Shown here one piece after another: positions 32,326 to 41,442 of a DNA stretch of 64,000 bases. The notes under the pieces were generated by a model. That model saw only the letters and a list, made by a program, of their open reading frames with translations, did not search any database and was not told the origin of the DNA. Positions within the stretch are counted from its first letter, which is position 1. Every line of letters begins with the position of its first letter. The position numbers and the translations under genes were made by a program. Origin of the DNA: JBNKHH01 sp050290245 (GTDB taxonomy: Bacteria > Pseudomonadota > Alphaproteobacteria > Rhodobacterales > Rhodobacteraceae); assembly GCA_050290245.1 (NCBI GenBank), contig JBNKHH010000087.1:88755-152754 (forward strand), written 5' to 3'.

Positions 32326-34875
32326 GTGCAGAAACACTTGGAAATCGAAGACTTCGTCGTCATCGACGAAACCGCGTCCCTTGCCACGGATACCCATGGC
32401 GGGCGCGCAAAATGTTTGCAGAGGCTGGTTCGGCTGAACCTACCGGTCCCTTTGACTGTGGCCCTGTCGTTTGCCACGGTTCGAAAGCTGGCCAGTGGCG
32501 AGATTGTCGACACCGCCAAGATCCTCGCCCATTTCGGTCCGGCGCCCCTGGTTTCGGTGCGTCCGTCATCCGAAGATCCCGACTGGGGCGGACCGGGAGC
32601 GATCCTGAACATCGGCATGAACGACGCACGCCATGCAGAAATGGCGAACTTGCTGGGCCACGACGCGGCGGATCAGCTGTATGCGCGCTTCGTCCAAACC
32701 TATTCGGTGCAGGTGGCGCATCTGGACCCGGACGCGTTCGAGATGTCCGACAACATGGGGGCCGGGTCTTTGACGGCCATGCTGGATGCCTATGAAGCCG
32801 AGATGGACGAGCCGTTTCCGCAGGACCCGTCGCGGCAGTTGTCAGATGTGTTGAAGTCGATGTCGCGGGCCTGGGAAGGCACGACGGCGCGGCTGCTACG
32901 CCAGGCCCGGGGCGCGCCGGCCGATGCGGGGCTGGGGCTGGTTGTGCAGGCGATGGCGCCGGGCATGGGACCGCCCGAGTCGGGGTCCGGCGTGATTCAG
33001 TTCGTATCGTCTCACACCGGTGCGCCGCAGATCACGGGCCGCTATCTTGGCCAGAGCCAGGGGCGCGATGCGTTGTTCCACGAAGAGGCGGTTTATCTGA
33101 CCCGCGATCCGCGTGGGCCGTCCTTGGAGGAGTTGTATCCCGAGGGCTTTGACAGGCTGGTGCAATTCGGCGCGACCTGTCGGCAGCGGCTCCGCGAGGA
33201 AATGCAGATCGAATTCGCTTTTGATGGCGGCGAATTGAGCGTTCTGGACGCGGTGCGGGTGAACCGGACGGCCAGTGCGGCGGTGCGGATTGCCGTCGCA
33301 CTCGCCGAAGACGGGGTGATCAGCAAGGACGAGGCGATTTTGCGCGTCGATCCGGGGCTTTTGTCGCACCTGATGCATCACCAGATCGACCCCACCGCCA
33401 AAAGGGATTTGCTTGCCCGCGGCGTGGCAGCCAGTCCGGGGGCAGCGACGGGCAAGATCGTGTTTACCTCGGCAGCGGCTCAGGCCTCCGCGGCGCGGGG
33501 CGAACCCTGCATTTTGGTGCGGCGCGAAACCTCGCCGGAAGATATCCGCGGTATGCACGCAGCCGAGGCGGTCCTGACCGAGCGCGGCGGAATGACCAGC
33601 CATGCGGCGATGGTTGCGCGCGGCCTTGGCCTTCCCGGTGTGGTTGGTGCATCCGACATCGCGCTGAACCGCCGAAACAATACCATGATCGTATCTGATG
33701 GTCGGGTCTTGAACGAAGGCGACATGATCACCGTCGACGGCACTACGGGAACCGTCCTGATGGGGGAGATCGCGCTTTTGGAGCCGAACCTGGACGACAG
33801 TTTCCGTACCATCCTGGCCTGGGCCGACGAGGTGCGCGACATCGGGGTCCGGGTAAATGCCGACACCTATGCCGAGGCCCGCACTGCGCTGATGTTCGAG
33901 GCCGAGGGCATCGGCCTGTGCCGGACAGAGCATATGTTCTTTGAAGCAGATCGCCTGACGCTGATGCGCGAGATGATCTTTGCCGAAAGCGCGGAGGGGC
34001 GGGCGGCCTCGCTTGAGCGTCTGGTGCCCATGCAGGTGGCGGATTTCTGTAAACTGTTCGAAGTGATGGAGGGAAGACCTGTCTGTATCCGTCTGTTCGA
34101 CCCGCCCTTGCACGAGTTCCTGCCACACGGGCGCAACGGCATGCGCGAGTTGGCCGATGCCATGGGGCTTCCCCTGAGCCGGGTGACCCGCCGGGTCGAG
34201 GCACTGTCGGAATTTAACCCGATGCTTGGGATGCGCGGGGTTCGGCTCGGCGTGACCATTCCGGAGATCTACGAGGCGCAGGCGCGTGCCATTTTCATGG
34301 CGACGATCCATTCTTCGACCCCGGACAGGCCGGTCGTGCCCGAGATCATGATCCCGCTGGTTTCGGCCAAGCGCGAGGTCGAGCTTGTGCGTGGCCGGAT
34401 CGAGGCCGTCGCCTCGGCCGTCCGATCTGAGACCGGTGCGGATTTCGACTATCAGCTTGGTGTCATGGTCGAGACGCCGCGCGCCGCCCTGCGCGCCGAT
34501 GAAATCGCACAGTACGTGACGTTCCTGAGCTTTGGCACCAATGACCTGACGCAGATGACCTATGGTCTGAGCCGTGACGACGCCGGCCGGTTCATGACGA
34601 CCTATATCCAGCAGGGGGTCTTCCCGGAGGATCCGTTCCACCGGCTAGATGTCGAAGGCGTGGGCGAGTTGCTGGTGCTGGGGGCCGAGCGCGGGCGCAA
34701 GACGCGTCCCGACCTGAAACTGTCGATCTGTGGCGAGCATGGCGGCGACCCGGAATCGATCGCGTTCTGCCGTGCGGCCGGGTTCGACTATGTCAGCTGT
34801 TCTCCGTATCGGGTGCCCGTTGCCCGGCTGGCCGCGGCGCACCTGGCCTTGGAAGACAGGATGAAGCAGCGCTGA
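32326..34875 (+). CDS. Pyruvate phosphate dikinase-like enzyme (divergent ATP-binding part)
   Basis: 849 residues, GTG start with AAGGA about 10 bases upstream. The central phosphohistidine domain is intact (ERGGMTSHAAMVARG, His426), as is the C-terminal PEP/pyruvate domain (GLCRTEHMFFEADR, and LSICGEHGGDP with Cys802). The N-terminal ATP-grasp part keeps the length and the SVR strand, but where PPDK reads SVRSGA-x(n)-SMPGMMDT it reads SVRPSSEDPDWGGPGAI. PPDK interconverts pyruvate, ATP and phosphate with PEP, AMP and pyrophosphate. This looks like a paralogue, and nucleotide use may differ. Confidence 0.8.
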   Translation: MQKHLEIEDFVVIDETASLATDTHGGRAKCLQRLVRLNLPVPLTVALSFATVRKLASGEIVDTAKILAHFGPAPLVSVRPSSEDPDWGGPGAILNIGMNDARHAEMANLLGHDAADQLYARFVQTYSVQVAHLDPDAFEMSDNMGAGSLTAMLDAYEAEMDEPFPQDPSRQLSDVLKSMSRAWEGTTARLLRQARGAPADAGLGLVVQAMAPGMGPPESGSGVIQFVSSHTGAPQITGRYLGQSQGRDALFHEEAVYLTRDPRGPSLEELYPEGFDRLVQFGATCRQRLREEMQIEFAFDGGELSVLDAVRVNRTASAAVRIAVALAEDGVISKDEAILRVDPGLLSHLMHHQIDPTAKRDLLARGVAASPGAATGKIVFTSAAAQASAARGEPCILVRRETSPEDIRGMHAAEAVLTERGGMTSHAAMVARGLGLPGVVGASDIALNRRNNTMIVSDGRVLNEGDMITVDGTTGTVLMGEIALLEPNLDDSFRTILAWADEVRDIGVRVNADTYAEARTALMFEAEGIGLCRTEHMFFEADRLTLMREMIFAESAEGRAASLERLVPMQVADFCKLFEVMEGRPVCIRLFDPPLHEFLPHGRNGMRELADAMGLPLSRVTRRVEALSEFNPMLGMRGVRLGVTIPEIYEAQARAIFMATIHSSTPDRPVVPEIMIPLVSAKREVELVRGRIEAVASAVRSETGADFDYQLGVMVETPRAALRADEIAQYVTFLSFGTNDLTQMTYGLSRDDAGRFMTTYIQQGVFPEDPFHRLDVEGVGELLVLGAERGRKTRPDLKLSICGEHGGDPESIAFCRAAGFDYVSCSPYRVPVARLAAAHLALEDRMKQR

Positions 34876-35063
34876 TTCAAAGGGTGCCTTAAGGTGATTC
34901 CCGAGGTTATGGGCGGATTCTTGCCAAATTCCCCCGAATTCATGAACACTTTGTAGAAAATCGAAGGCTGGACCTTCGTGGCTCCTTTGGGTATCGCAGC
35001 CAAAATGTATGAGAGGGCGTGTGTTGCCCTCTAGGTGATGTGTTAATCGGCAAGGGGGCAACG

Positions 35064-35732
35064 ATGGGTAGACCCGTACTCCGGGCGATAATCGTCTTTG
35101 CAGGATTAGTTCTGTCACACGCTGCGATCGCAGACGTGACTCTTGGCGCGTCCAACAACCCGACAATCGAGTTGGACAACCGCCTGACCATGCTTTGGGA
35201 CGCCGAAGAACGCGCCGTGACCACCGTCAAGCGCCGTGGTGTGAGCCGCTTGATCGAAGCGCCGAAGCCCAAGGTCAGCGGCTTTAGCCGAGACCGCCTT
35301 GACGCTATGCCCGCCGCCAAGGGCGGAGAGCAGTGGGGTTGCCTGGCCGAGGCGCTGTATTTCGAGGCCCGTGGCGAGACAGTGCCCGGCATCTTTGGCG
35401 TGGCCGAGGTGATTTTGAACCGGGTCGACGATCCGCGTTATCCAAATTCGGTCTGCGGTGTGGTCAATCAGGGCACCGGGCAGAAGTTCCGCTGTCAGTT
35501 CACCTATACCTGCGATGGTCGTCCCGAGGTGATCAGCGAAAAGCGCGCTTATGAGCTCATCGGCAAGATCGCCAAGATCATGATCAACGGGGCTCCCCGG
35601 ACGCTTACAAACGGCGCAACGCATTATCATACCAAGTCGGTCCGTCCGAAATGGGCGCGGGTCTTCCCGCGCACGACCACGATCGGGTTCCACCATTTTT
35701 ATCGCGAACCCAACAGGCTTGCGTCCCGATAG
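35064..35732 (+). CDS. SleB-like cell wall hydrolase
   Basis: 222 residues. Signal peptide MGRPVLRAIIVFAGLVLSHAAIA, a linker, then a Hydrolase_2 (SleB) domain: CLAEALYFEARGETVPGIFG with the catalytic Glu, VAEVILNRVDDPRYPNSVCG, FRCQFTYTCDG and GATHYHTKSVRPKWA. It probably cleaves peptidoglycan in the periplasm. The start ATG at 35064 has AAGGGGG about 7 bases upstream. It lies 70 bases before glmM. Confidence 0.88.
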   Translation: MGRPVLRAIIVFAGLVLSHAAIADVTLGASNNPTIELDNRLTMLWDAEERAVTTVKRRGVSRLIEAPKPKVSGFSRDRLDAMPAAKGGEQWGCLAEALYFEARGETVPGIFGVAEVILNRVDDPRYPNSVCGVVNQGTGQKFRCQFTYTCDGRPEVISEKRAYELIGKIAKIMINGAPRTLTNGATHYHTKSVRPKWARVFPRTTTIGFHHFYREPNRLASR

Positions 35733-35802
35733 CGCTTTTTTGCTGCCGTTCGGCGGCGTGCCCATGGTAACATTTCAAAAAGAACAATGACGAGTCGGGC
35801 AG

Positions 35803-37149
35803 ATGACACGTAAATTCTTCGGAACAGATGGCGTGCGCGGGCGTGCCAACACGTCCCCCATGACCGCCGAGATGGCCTTAAAGCTGGGCGCCGCCGCGGG
35901 GCGGTATTTCCGTCGGGACGGGTCGGCCGCACACCGGGTGGTCATTGGCAAGGATACGCGGTTGTCGGGCTATATGTTCGAGAACGCTCTGACGGCTGGA
36001 TTCACGTCGACCGGCATGAACGTTCTGTTGCTGGGACCGGTTCCGACGCCGGCGGTCGGGCTTTTGGTGACCTCTATGCGCGCTGACGTGGGGGTGATGA
36101 TCTCGGCCAGCCACAACCCGCACGAGGACAATGGTATCAAGTTCTTTGGCCCCGACGGGTTCAAGCTGTCGGACGAGGCCGAGGCCGAGATCGAAGCGAT
36201 CATGGAGGGCGAGATCGCCTTGAGCGATGCGGCCAATATCGGTCGCGCCAAGCGGATCGACGACGGGCTCTACCGCTATGTCGAGCGGGTCAAATCGACC
36301 TTTCCAGCCGATCTTACGCTGGACGGTCTGAAGGTGGTTGTCGATTGCGCGAACGGTGCTGCCTACAAAGCAGCGCCGCAGGTGCTGTGGGAACTGGGCG
36401 CCGAGGTGATCCCCGTTGGCGTCTCGCCAAATGGCACGAACATCAACAAAGGCTGCGGGTCGACGAACACCGGTCTGGCCGCCGAAACCGTGGTGGCCCA
36501 CGGCGCCGACGTTGGGTTGTGCCTGGACGGCGATGCCGACCGCATCATGATCCTCGACGAAACCGGAGAGGTGGCCGATGGCGATCAGATCATGGGCCTG
36601 TTCGCGGCACGTTGGGCCGCCGAGGGCCGTTTGGCAGGCGACACGCTGGTGGCGACTGTGATGTCAAACCTGGGGCTTGAAAGGTATCTTGCGAGCAAGG
36701 GCGTGTCGCTGAAGCGCACCGGCGTGGGTGACCGCTATGTGGTCGAGGAAATGCGCAAGGGCGGGTTCAACCTGGGTGGCGAGCAATCCGGCCACATCGT
36801 GATGACGGATTACGCAACTACGGGTGACGGGTTGCTGGCTGGGTTGCAATTCCTGGCTGAAATGAAGCGCACAGGTCAACCGGCAAGCACTTTGCGCAAG
36901 GTGTTCGATCCCGTGCCGCAACTGTTGAAGAACGTCCGCTTCGCCGCGGGTGCGGCCCCATTGGATGCGGACAGCGTACAGGGCGCTATCCGCGATGCCG
37001 AAGACAGTCTTGGCGACACGGGCCGCCTGTTGATCCGCAAGTCAGGCACCGAGCCGTTGATCCGCGTCATGGCTGAAAGCGAGGACGCGGGCCTTATGGA
37101 GGCTGCCGTCGACAGCGTCGTCGAGGCCGTCGCGGCGGTCGCCGGTTAA
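35803..37149 (+). CDS. glmM: Phosphoglucosamine mutase
   Basis: 448 residues, full length. It opens RKFFGTDGVRGRAN, has the phosphoserine loop in MISASHNPHEDNG (Ser103), the metal loop GLCLDGDADRIMI, the sugar loop GGEQSGHIVM and the phosphate-binding RKSGTEPLIRVM. It converts glucosamine-6-phosphate to glucosamine-1-phosphate for UDP-GlcNAc and peptidoglycan. Its stop overlaps the convergent next gene by 4 bases. Confidence 0.97.
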   Translation: MTRKFFGTDGVRGRANTSPMTAEMALKLGAAAGRYFRRDGSAAHRVVIGKDTRLSGYMFENALTAGFTSTGMNVLLLGPVPTPAVGLLVTSMRADVGVMISASHNPHEDNGIKFFGPDGFKLSDEAEAEIEAIMEGEIALSDAANIGRAKRIDDGLYRYVERVKSTFPADLTLDGLKVVVDCANGAAYKAAPQVLWELGAEVIPVGVSPNGTNINKGCGSTNTGLAAETVVAHGADVGLCLDGDADRIMILDETGEVADGDQIMGLFAARWAAEGRLAGDTLVATVMSNLGLERYLASKGVSLKRTGVGDRYVVEEMRKGGFNLGGEQSGHIVMTDYATTGDGLLAGLQFLAEMKRTGQPASTLRKVFDPVPQLLKNVRFAAGAAPLDADSVQGAIRDAEDSLGDTGRLLIRKSGTEPLIRVMAESEDAGLMEAAVDSVVEAVAAVAG

Positions 37150-37733
37150 CGTTGCACGAATTCCGGCGGGATTCTTGCCAGGAGTTCGCCGGTTTTCTTG
37201 TCGAAGAACGCGCCTGAGCCCTTGATCTTTTCGGCAGGCTTCAGGATGCGGTCGAATTGCTCTTTCTTGACGGTCTTGGCGCGCGTGGTGGTGGTGAACT
37301 CGTTGTCCGCGTTGAAGACGGTAACGCGCTTTGGACGCGTGCGCGGCATCTGAGTTGCCATGATGATCAGCGTCGTGGTCAGAAGAAATACGGAGCCGAC
37401 AAGAGCCATCGCCTCAAGGCGTTGCGAAACGGGTTTGTGCTGCAAGCCGCCGAGGATCGGAACTTTGGACAAAGAGGCGCGCGATGCTGCAAAGCGTTGC
37501 CACTGTCGCTGGAGGTCATAAAAAAGCAGAAGGCCGTTGGCGTAGATCAGCAGCTGGGTCAGAACGATCAAGCGGCCGGCCGGCGACAGAAGGATCGAGA
37601 CGTGCTGAAAGTCGTCCTGGCGGCTGGCCGGGTTGTCGTCGTCATAGTTGGCAAGGGCCGAGGTCGGGCCCAAGACAACGGGAGCGGCGAGCCCGGTGGC
37701 AAAGCTGTTGGTCAGAAATCTGCGGCGGTGCAT
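37146..37733 (-). CDS. Membrane protein with Tat-like signal, function unknown
   Basis: 195 residues. The N-terminus has a twin-arginine-like motif (HRRRFLTNS) and a hydrophobic stretch ending at about ALANYDDD. Two further membrane helices follow: RLIVLTQLLIYANGLLLFY and LEAMALVGSVFLLTTTLIIMA. The C-terminal 70 residues are basic and soluble (TTTTRAKTVKKEQFDRIL). No family is recognised. Confidence 0.65.
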   Translation of the reverse strand: MHRRRFLTNSFATGLAAPVVLGPTSALANYDDDNPASRQDDFQHVSILLSPAGRLIVLTQLLIYANGLLLFYDLQRQWQRFAASRASLSKVPILGGLQHKPVSQRLEAMALVGSVFLLTTTLIIMATQMPRTRPKRVTVFNADNEFTTTTRAKTVKKEQFDRILKPAEKIKGSGAFFDKKTGELLARIPPEFVQR

Positions 37734-37818
37734 TGTACCATTCCTTCACATAATACGAACGCTGGTAGTCTAGCATCGTCCGGCACAGAAACGGCAAGCA
37801 TTTGTTGGTCAGCCTGTC

Positions 37819-38739
37819 CTACCCGTCCCGCCCGAAAAGGCGTTTCAGGGCTCCGAGCTGGGACAACGCAACGCCGAGCAGGATCAGGGCCATCGAGGCG
37901 TAGAGGCTGGCCTCGGCCGTTTCGCCGAGGATCAGGATGCCCAATATGACCGACCAGACTGGCACCATGTAATTGACCAGCGACATGAAGGTCGGCCCTG
38001 CCGAGCGGATGACCACGATGCGCAAAAGGTTTGCCGCCGCCGTCTGGACGAGGCCGAGGGTGACGATGACCCAGATGACGCTCGCCTCGGGCAACGGCGG
38101 CAGACCCTCAGTGGCGATCGCTACTACGCCGACGAGGCCGGCGCCAATCCAGAGCGTCACAGCGCTGAGGCCCAAGGGGTCGACAGGCGGGATGCGGCGC
38201 ATGAGAACGGATGAGATCGCATAGCAGGCGGCAGCCGAAAGGCAGGCAAGCTGGCCGAAGATCTCGATATCGGCGCCGCTGGAACGGAAGGCCTCAGGGC
38301 CAATCAGGACCAGGACACCGCCAAAGCCGATCACGAAGCCGATGGTCTTGCGGATCGACAGGCGTTCGCCCGGCACAAGAAAGTGGGCCATGGGCAGAAC
38401 GATCAGGGCAACCGCCGCCATGGAGACCCCTGCGAAACCCGAAGTGACATATTGCTGGCCCCAGTTGATCGCCATGAAGGGCAGGGCGGAACTCATCGCC
38501 GAGACCCAGAACATCAGTGGCCAGCTTGCGCGTACGTCTGTCTTGTAGAATACGCCGCCGCGAAGCCGCCAGGCGAACGTTGTGACGATGCTGGCGAGGA
38601 TGATGCGATAGGCCGCCAGCCAAAAGGGCGTGATGCCCGGCAAGGCCAGTTCGATGAACATGAAAGATGCGCCCCAGACCAGGCCAAGGAGCATGACGGC
38701 AGCCCAGCTTTTCGCGGTGATCTGGGGGAGGTCGCTCAT
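37819..38739 (-). CDS. EamA/DMT-family transporter
   Basis: 306 residues, about ten helices. It opens AAVMLLGLVWGASFMFIELA, has YVTSGFAGVSMAAVALIVLP and ends the second repeat with YMVPVWSVILGILILGE. Substrate unknown. The start is the ATG at 38739, which overlaps the stop of the upstream monooxygenase gene by 4 bases. The much longer open frame to 39723 is antisense to ilvC and not a real extension. Confidence 0.88.
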   Translation of the reverse strand: MSDLPQITAKSWAAVMLLGLVWGASFMFIELALPGITPFWLAAYRIILASIVTTFAWRLRGGVFYKTDVRASWPLMFWVSAMSSALPFMAINWGQQYVTSGFAGVSMAAVALIVLPMAHFLVPGERLSIRKTIGFVIGFGGVLVLIGPEAFRSSGADIEIFGQLACLSAAACYAISSVLMRRIPPVDPLGLSAVTLWIGAGLVGVVAIATEGLPPLPEASVIWVIVTLGLVQTAAANLLRIVVIRSAGPTFMSLVNYMVPVWSVILGILILGETAEASLYASMALILLGVALSQLGALKRLFGRDG

Positions 38740-39080
38740 CCATTGACCGCGCGGCTGTCGCCGGGGGCCTGGGCGCGGTCGGCCATGCCATAGTCGCGGA
38801 TCACGCCGGCGATGCGCAGGCGGTAGTCGGCGAAATGTACGGTGCGCCCGGCGGATTGGGCGTTTCGGTGATGAGGCCTGTTGCGCCAGGCGGCGAGACT
38901 GTCTTCGTCTTCGAAGAATGACAGGGACAGGAGCTTGCCGGGTGTGGTCAGGCTTTGGAAGCGTTCGACCGAGACAAAGCCGGGGTGGCCTTCGAGTTCT
39001 TCGCGCAGGGATGCAGCCACATCGAGATAGGCCTCCGTATGGCCGTGCTTGGGCGTGACTTCGAAGATGACGGCGATCAT
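38736..39080 (-). CDS. Antibiotic biosynthesis monooxygenase (ABM) domain protein
   Basis: 114 residues. The dimeric ABM/ferredoxin-like fold is suggested by IAVIFEVTPKHGHTEAYLDVA, HPGFVSVERFQSL and LSLSFFEDEDSLAAWRNRPHH. Such proteins can be quinol monooxygenases or heme-handling enzymes; the substrate here is unknown. The start is at 39080 (MIAVIFEV). It overlaps the transporter gene by 4 bases. A bidirectional terminator separates it from ilvC. Confidence 0.8.
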   Translation of the reverse strand: MIAVIFEVTPKHGHTEAYLDVAASLREELEGHPGFVSVERFQSLTTPGKLLSLSFFEDEDSLAAWRNRPHHRNAQSAGRTVHFADYRLRIAGVIRDYGMADRAQAPGDSRAVNG

Positions 39081-39154
39081 GCGGGAGACTCCTTTGGCCG
39101 GAAGCGCATTGTTGGATGATGAGCCAGGAGGCGGCAAGGGTCGAAAGAAAATGA

Positions 39155-39184
39155 AAAAGGCCGGGCGATTGCCCGGCCTTTTGG
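39155..39184. terminator. Bidirectional intrinsic terminator after ilvC
   Basis: AAGGCCGGGC (39157-39166) pairs with GCCCGGCCTT (39171-39180), 4-base loop, A-run on the left and T-run on the right. Read on the minus strand it gives a GC-rich stem followed by TTTTT, 20 bases past the ilvC stop. Confidence 0.9.
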
Positions 39185-39203
39185 AACATCCGAAGGGTCG
39201 GAC

Positions 39204-40226
39204 TTAGTTCTTTTCCTTGTCGACCATCTTGCCGGCCGAGATCCAGGGCATCATGCCACGGAGTTTCTCGCCGACTTCTTCGATCTGGTGCGCGTCGTTG
39301 ATGCGACGGGTCGATTTGAACATCGGTTGGCCAACCATGTTTTCGGCCATGAAGTCGCGGACGAAGCGGCCGGTCTGAATGTCGGTCAGAACCTCTTTCA
39401 TGCGCTTCTTGGTCTCGTCGTAAGGCAGAATGCGCGGACCCGAGACATATTCGCCGTACTCGGCGGTGTTCGAGATCGAGTAGTTCATGTTGGCGATGCC
39501 GCCTTCGTAGATCAGGTCGACGATCAGCTTCACCTCGTGCAGGCACTCGAAATAGGCCATCTCGGGGGCGTAGCCCGCCTCGACCAGCGTCTCGAAGCCC
39601 ATGCGGATCAGCTCGACAAGGCCGCCGCAGAGCACGGCCTGCTCGCCGAAGAGATCGGTTTCGCATTCTTCCTTGAAGTTGGTCTCGATGATGCCCGAGC
39701 GCCCGCCGCCGATGGCGGAGCAATAGGACAGGCCGATCTCCAGGGCCTTGCCCGAGGCGTCGTTGTCAACGGCGACCAGGCACGGCACGCCGCCGCCCTT
39801 GGTGTATTCGCCGCGCACGGTGTGGCCGGGGCCCTTGGGGGCCATCATGATGACGTCGACGTCTTTCGGGGCCTCGATCAGGCCGAAGTGCACGTTCAGG
39901 CCGTGGGCAAAGGCGATGGCCGAGCCGGGCTTGAGGTGGTCCTTGACGTATTTCCTGTAGGTCTCGGCCTGGAGTTCGTCAGGCATGGTGAACATCATCA
40001 GATCGCACCAGGCGGCGGCTTCAGAGATGCCCATGACGGTGAGGCCTTCACCTTCGGCTTTCTTTGCCGAGGGCGAACCTTCGCGGAGCGCCACGGCAAG
40101 GTTCTTGGCGCCCGAGTCGCGCAGGTTCAGCGCGTGGGCGTGACCTTGCGAGCCATAGCCCAGGATGGCCACTTTCTTGTCCTTGATGAGATTGATGTCG
40201 CAATCGCGGTCATAGTAAACGCGCAT
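39204..40226 (-). CDS. ilvC: Ketol-acid reductoisomerase
   Basis: 340 residues, the short class I form. The NADP-binding segment is VAILGYGSQGHAHALNLRDSG. The catalytic part has MMAPKGPGHTVRGEY, ETNFKEECETDLFGEQAVLCGG with Mg-binding acidic residues, and YSISNTAEYGEYVSGPRI. It converts acetolactate (or acetohydroxybutyrate) to the dihydroxy acid in valine/isoleucine synthesis. The start is at 40226 (MRVYYDRDCD); the frame upstream is not family sequence. Confidence 0.97.
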   Translation of the reverse strand: MRVYYDRDCDINLIKDKKVAILGYGSQGHAHALNLRDSGAKNLAVALREGSPSAKKAEGEGLTVMGISEAAAWCDLMMFTMPDELQAETYRKYVKDHLKPGSAIAFAHGLNVHFGLIEAPKDVDVIMMAPKGPGHTVRGEYTKGGGVPCLVAVDNDASGKALEIGLSYCSAIGGGRSGIIETNFKEECETDLFGEQAVLCGGLVELIRMGFETLVEAGYAPEMAYFECLHEVKLIVDLIYEGGIANMNYSISNTAEYGEYVSGPRILPYDETKKRMKEVLTDIQTGRFVRDFMAENMVGQPMFKSTRRINDAHQIEEVGEKLRGMMPWISAGKMVDKEKN

Positions 40227-40377
40227 GGGTTCTGTCCCCTCCGGTCCGGATCTTTTTTCAGCTTCTCGCGCTTCTAGCGAAATGACGGGCGGATGCAATC
40301 GTGAAAGCCCAATTTTAATACCCGATTAAGGAGTTGGGACTAGGTTTTGTGGCGCGTGGGGGTGCGCGAGGGACGGA

Positions 40378-41145
40378 TTGGGTTACAAGATACGGATACG
40401 CAACCAGGTGGAAGTTCTGCTCTGGGCGATGGTTGTTACGATCGTCTCTGTCGCAGGCACCCATCTGTATTTCACGTTGGCTGTCCCGGCAGAGCAATAT
40501 GATGCCATTCTTCCGCATCCGCTGATCATTGCGGTGATACTGGGGTTTATGCTGGGCTGGCTTGGGTGCTGGCAGATCATGGTGGGGCAGAACCACCATA
40601 TCGAACTGCGCAAGATCACCGACTATGACGATTTGACCGGGGTGCTGACACGTGCCCGGTTTTTCAAGAATGCCGAGAAGGTCAATCTCGAACGGGCGGC
40701 GGTCATCATGGTAGACGTGGATCACTTCAAGCAGGTCAACGATACCTATGGCCACCAATGCGGGGACGCAGTGTTGATGCGGGTGGCGCGCATGCTGGAA
40801 TCATGTTGCCGACGCGAGGACCTGGTAGGCCGGTACGGAGGCGAGGAATTCGCCATCCTCATCCTGGAAACGGATATGGAAGCGGCCAGGGCGTTGGGCG
40901 AGCGTCTGCGCAGTACGGTGGAATTGTCTGCGGTAAAGGTCGACAACCGGGTTCTGTCGGTTTCGATAAGTCTCGGCCTGGCCTTTGGTCGACCGGGAAA
41001 CTCTATCGACGACCTGATCGCCCGGGCCGACGCCGCGCTGCTTGCCGCCAAGTCTCGGGGACGCAACCGCGTGGTGGCCGAGCATGAGATGGTTCCCTTG
41101 CCCGGCGGGCAAAGCCGGGTGCGATGCGTGTCGAGCGGGCTCTAG
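40378..41145 (+). CDS. Membrane-bound diguanylate cyclase (GGDEF)
   Basis: 255 residues from a TTG start with GAGGGA about 5 bases upstream. Two membrane helices (about 14-32 and 48-65) are followed by a GGDEF domain with DYDDLTGVLTRARFF, VDHFKQVNDTYGH and the active site GRYGGEEFAIL. An inhibitory I-site R-x2-D (RRED) stands five residues before GGEEF. It should make c-di-GMP from two GTP and be product-inhibited. No sensory domain beyond the membrane part is present. Confidence 0.9.
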   Translation: MGYKIRIRNQVEVLLWAMVVTIVSVAGTHLYFTLAVPAEQYDAILPHPLIIAVILGFMLGWLGCWQIMVGQNHHIELRKITDYDDLTGVLTRARFFKNAEKVNLERAAVIMVDVDHFKQVNDTYGHQCGDAVLMRVARMLESCCRREDLVGRYGGEEFAILILETDMEAARALGERLRSTVELSAVKVDNRVLSVSISLGLAFGRPGNSIDDLIARADAALLAAKSRGRNRVVAEHEMVPLPGGQSRVRCVSSGL

Positions 41146-41442
41146 CCGGCCGCCCAAAGCCGCCGGGTCTTGAGTATCAGTTGCATTGACCGTCGCCCGC
41201 CCGTCTCCATTGGTCTGTCCTGTCGTCCTGGTCTGGCCAAGTCCGCGCGAAACGTGCAGAAACTGCTTTTGGTCAGGATCGTCCCGGATCATCCCATGGC
41301 CTTGCCGGTCAACACAGCGGACGGTCTGGCGCGCAAAGCGTCGGAAGTGTTGTGTTTCCTCGAGCGGGGCGGGGCAAAATTGACCCTTTCCTCGGCAGGG
41401 CCGGACCAGTAACCAAGGATCAACTCAAACAGGAGAGGCCCC

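Noticed and set aside
38740..39723. Long N-terminal extension of the EamA transporter
   Set aside because: It is antisense to ilvC and crosses the bidirectional terminator and monooxygenase gene. The family N-terminus is at 38739.
41146..41442. Possible short gene between the GGDEF and aminotransferase genes (41170-41412)
   Set aside because: No ribosome-binding site, no domain, and composition typical of random GC-rich frames.
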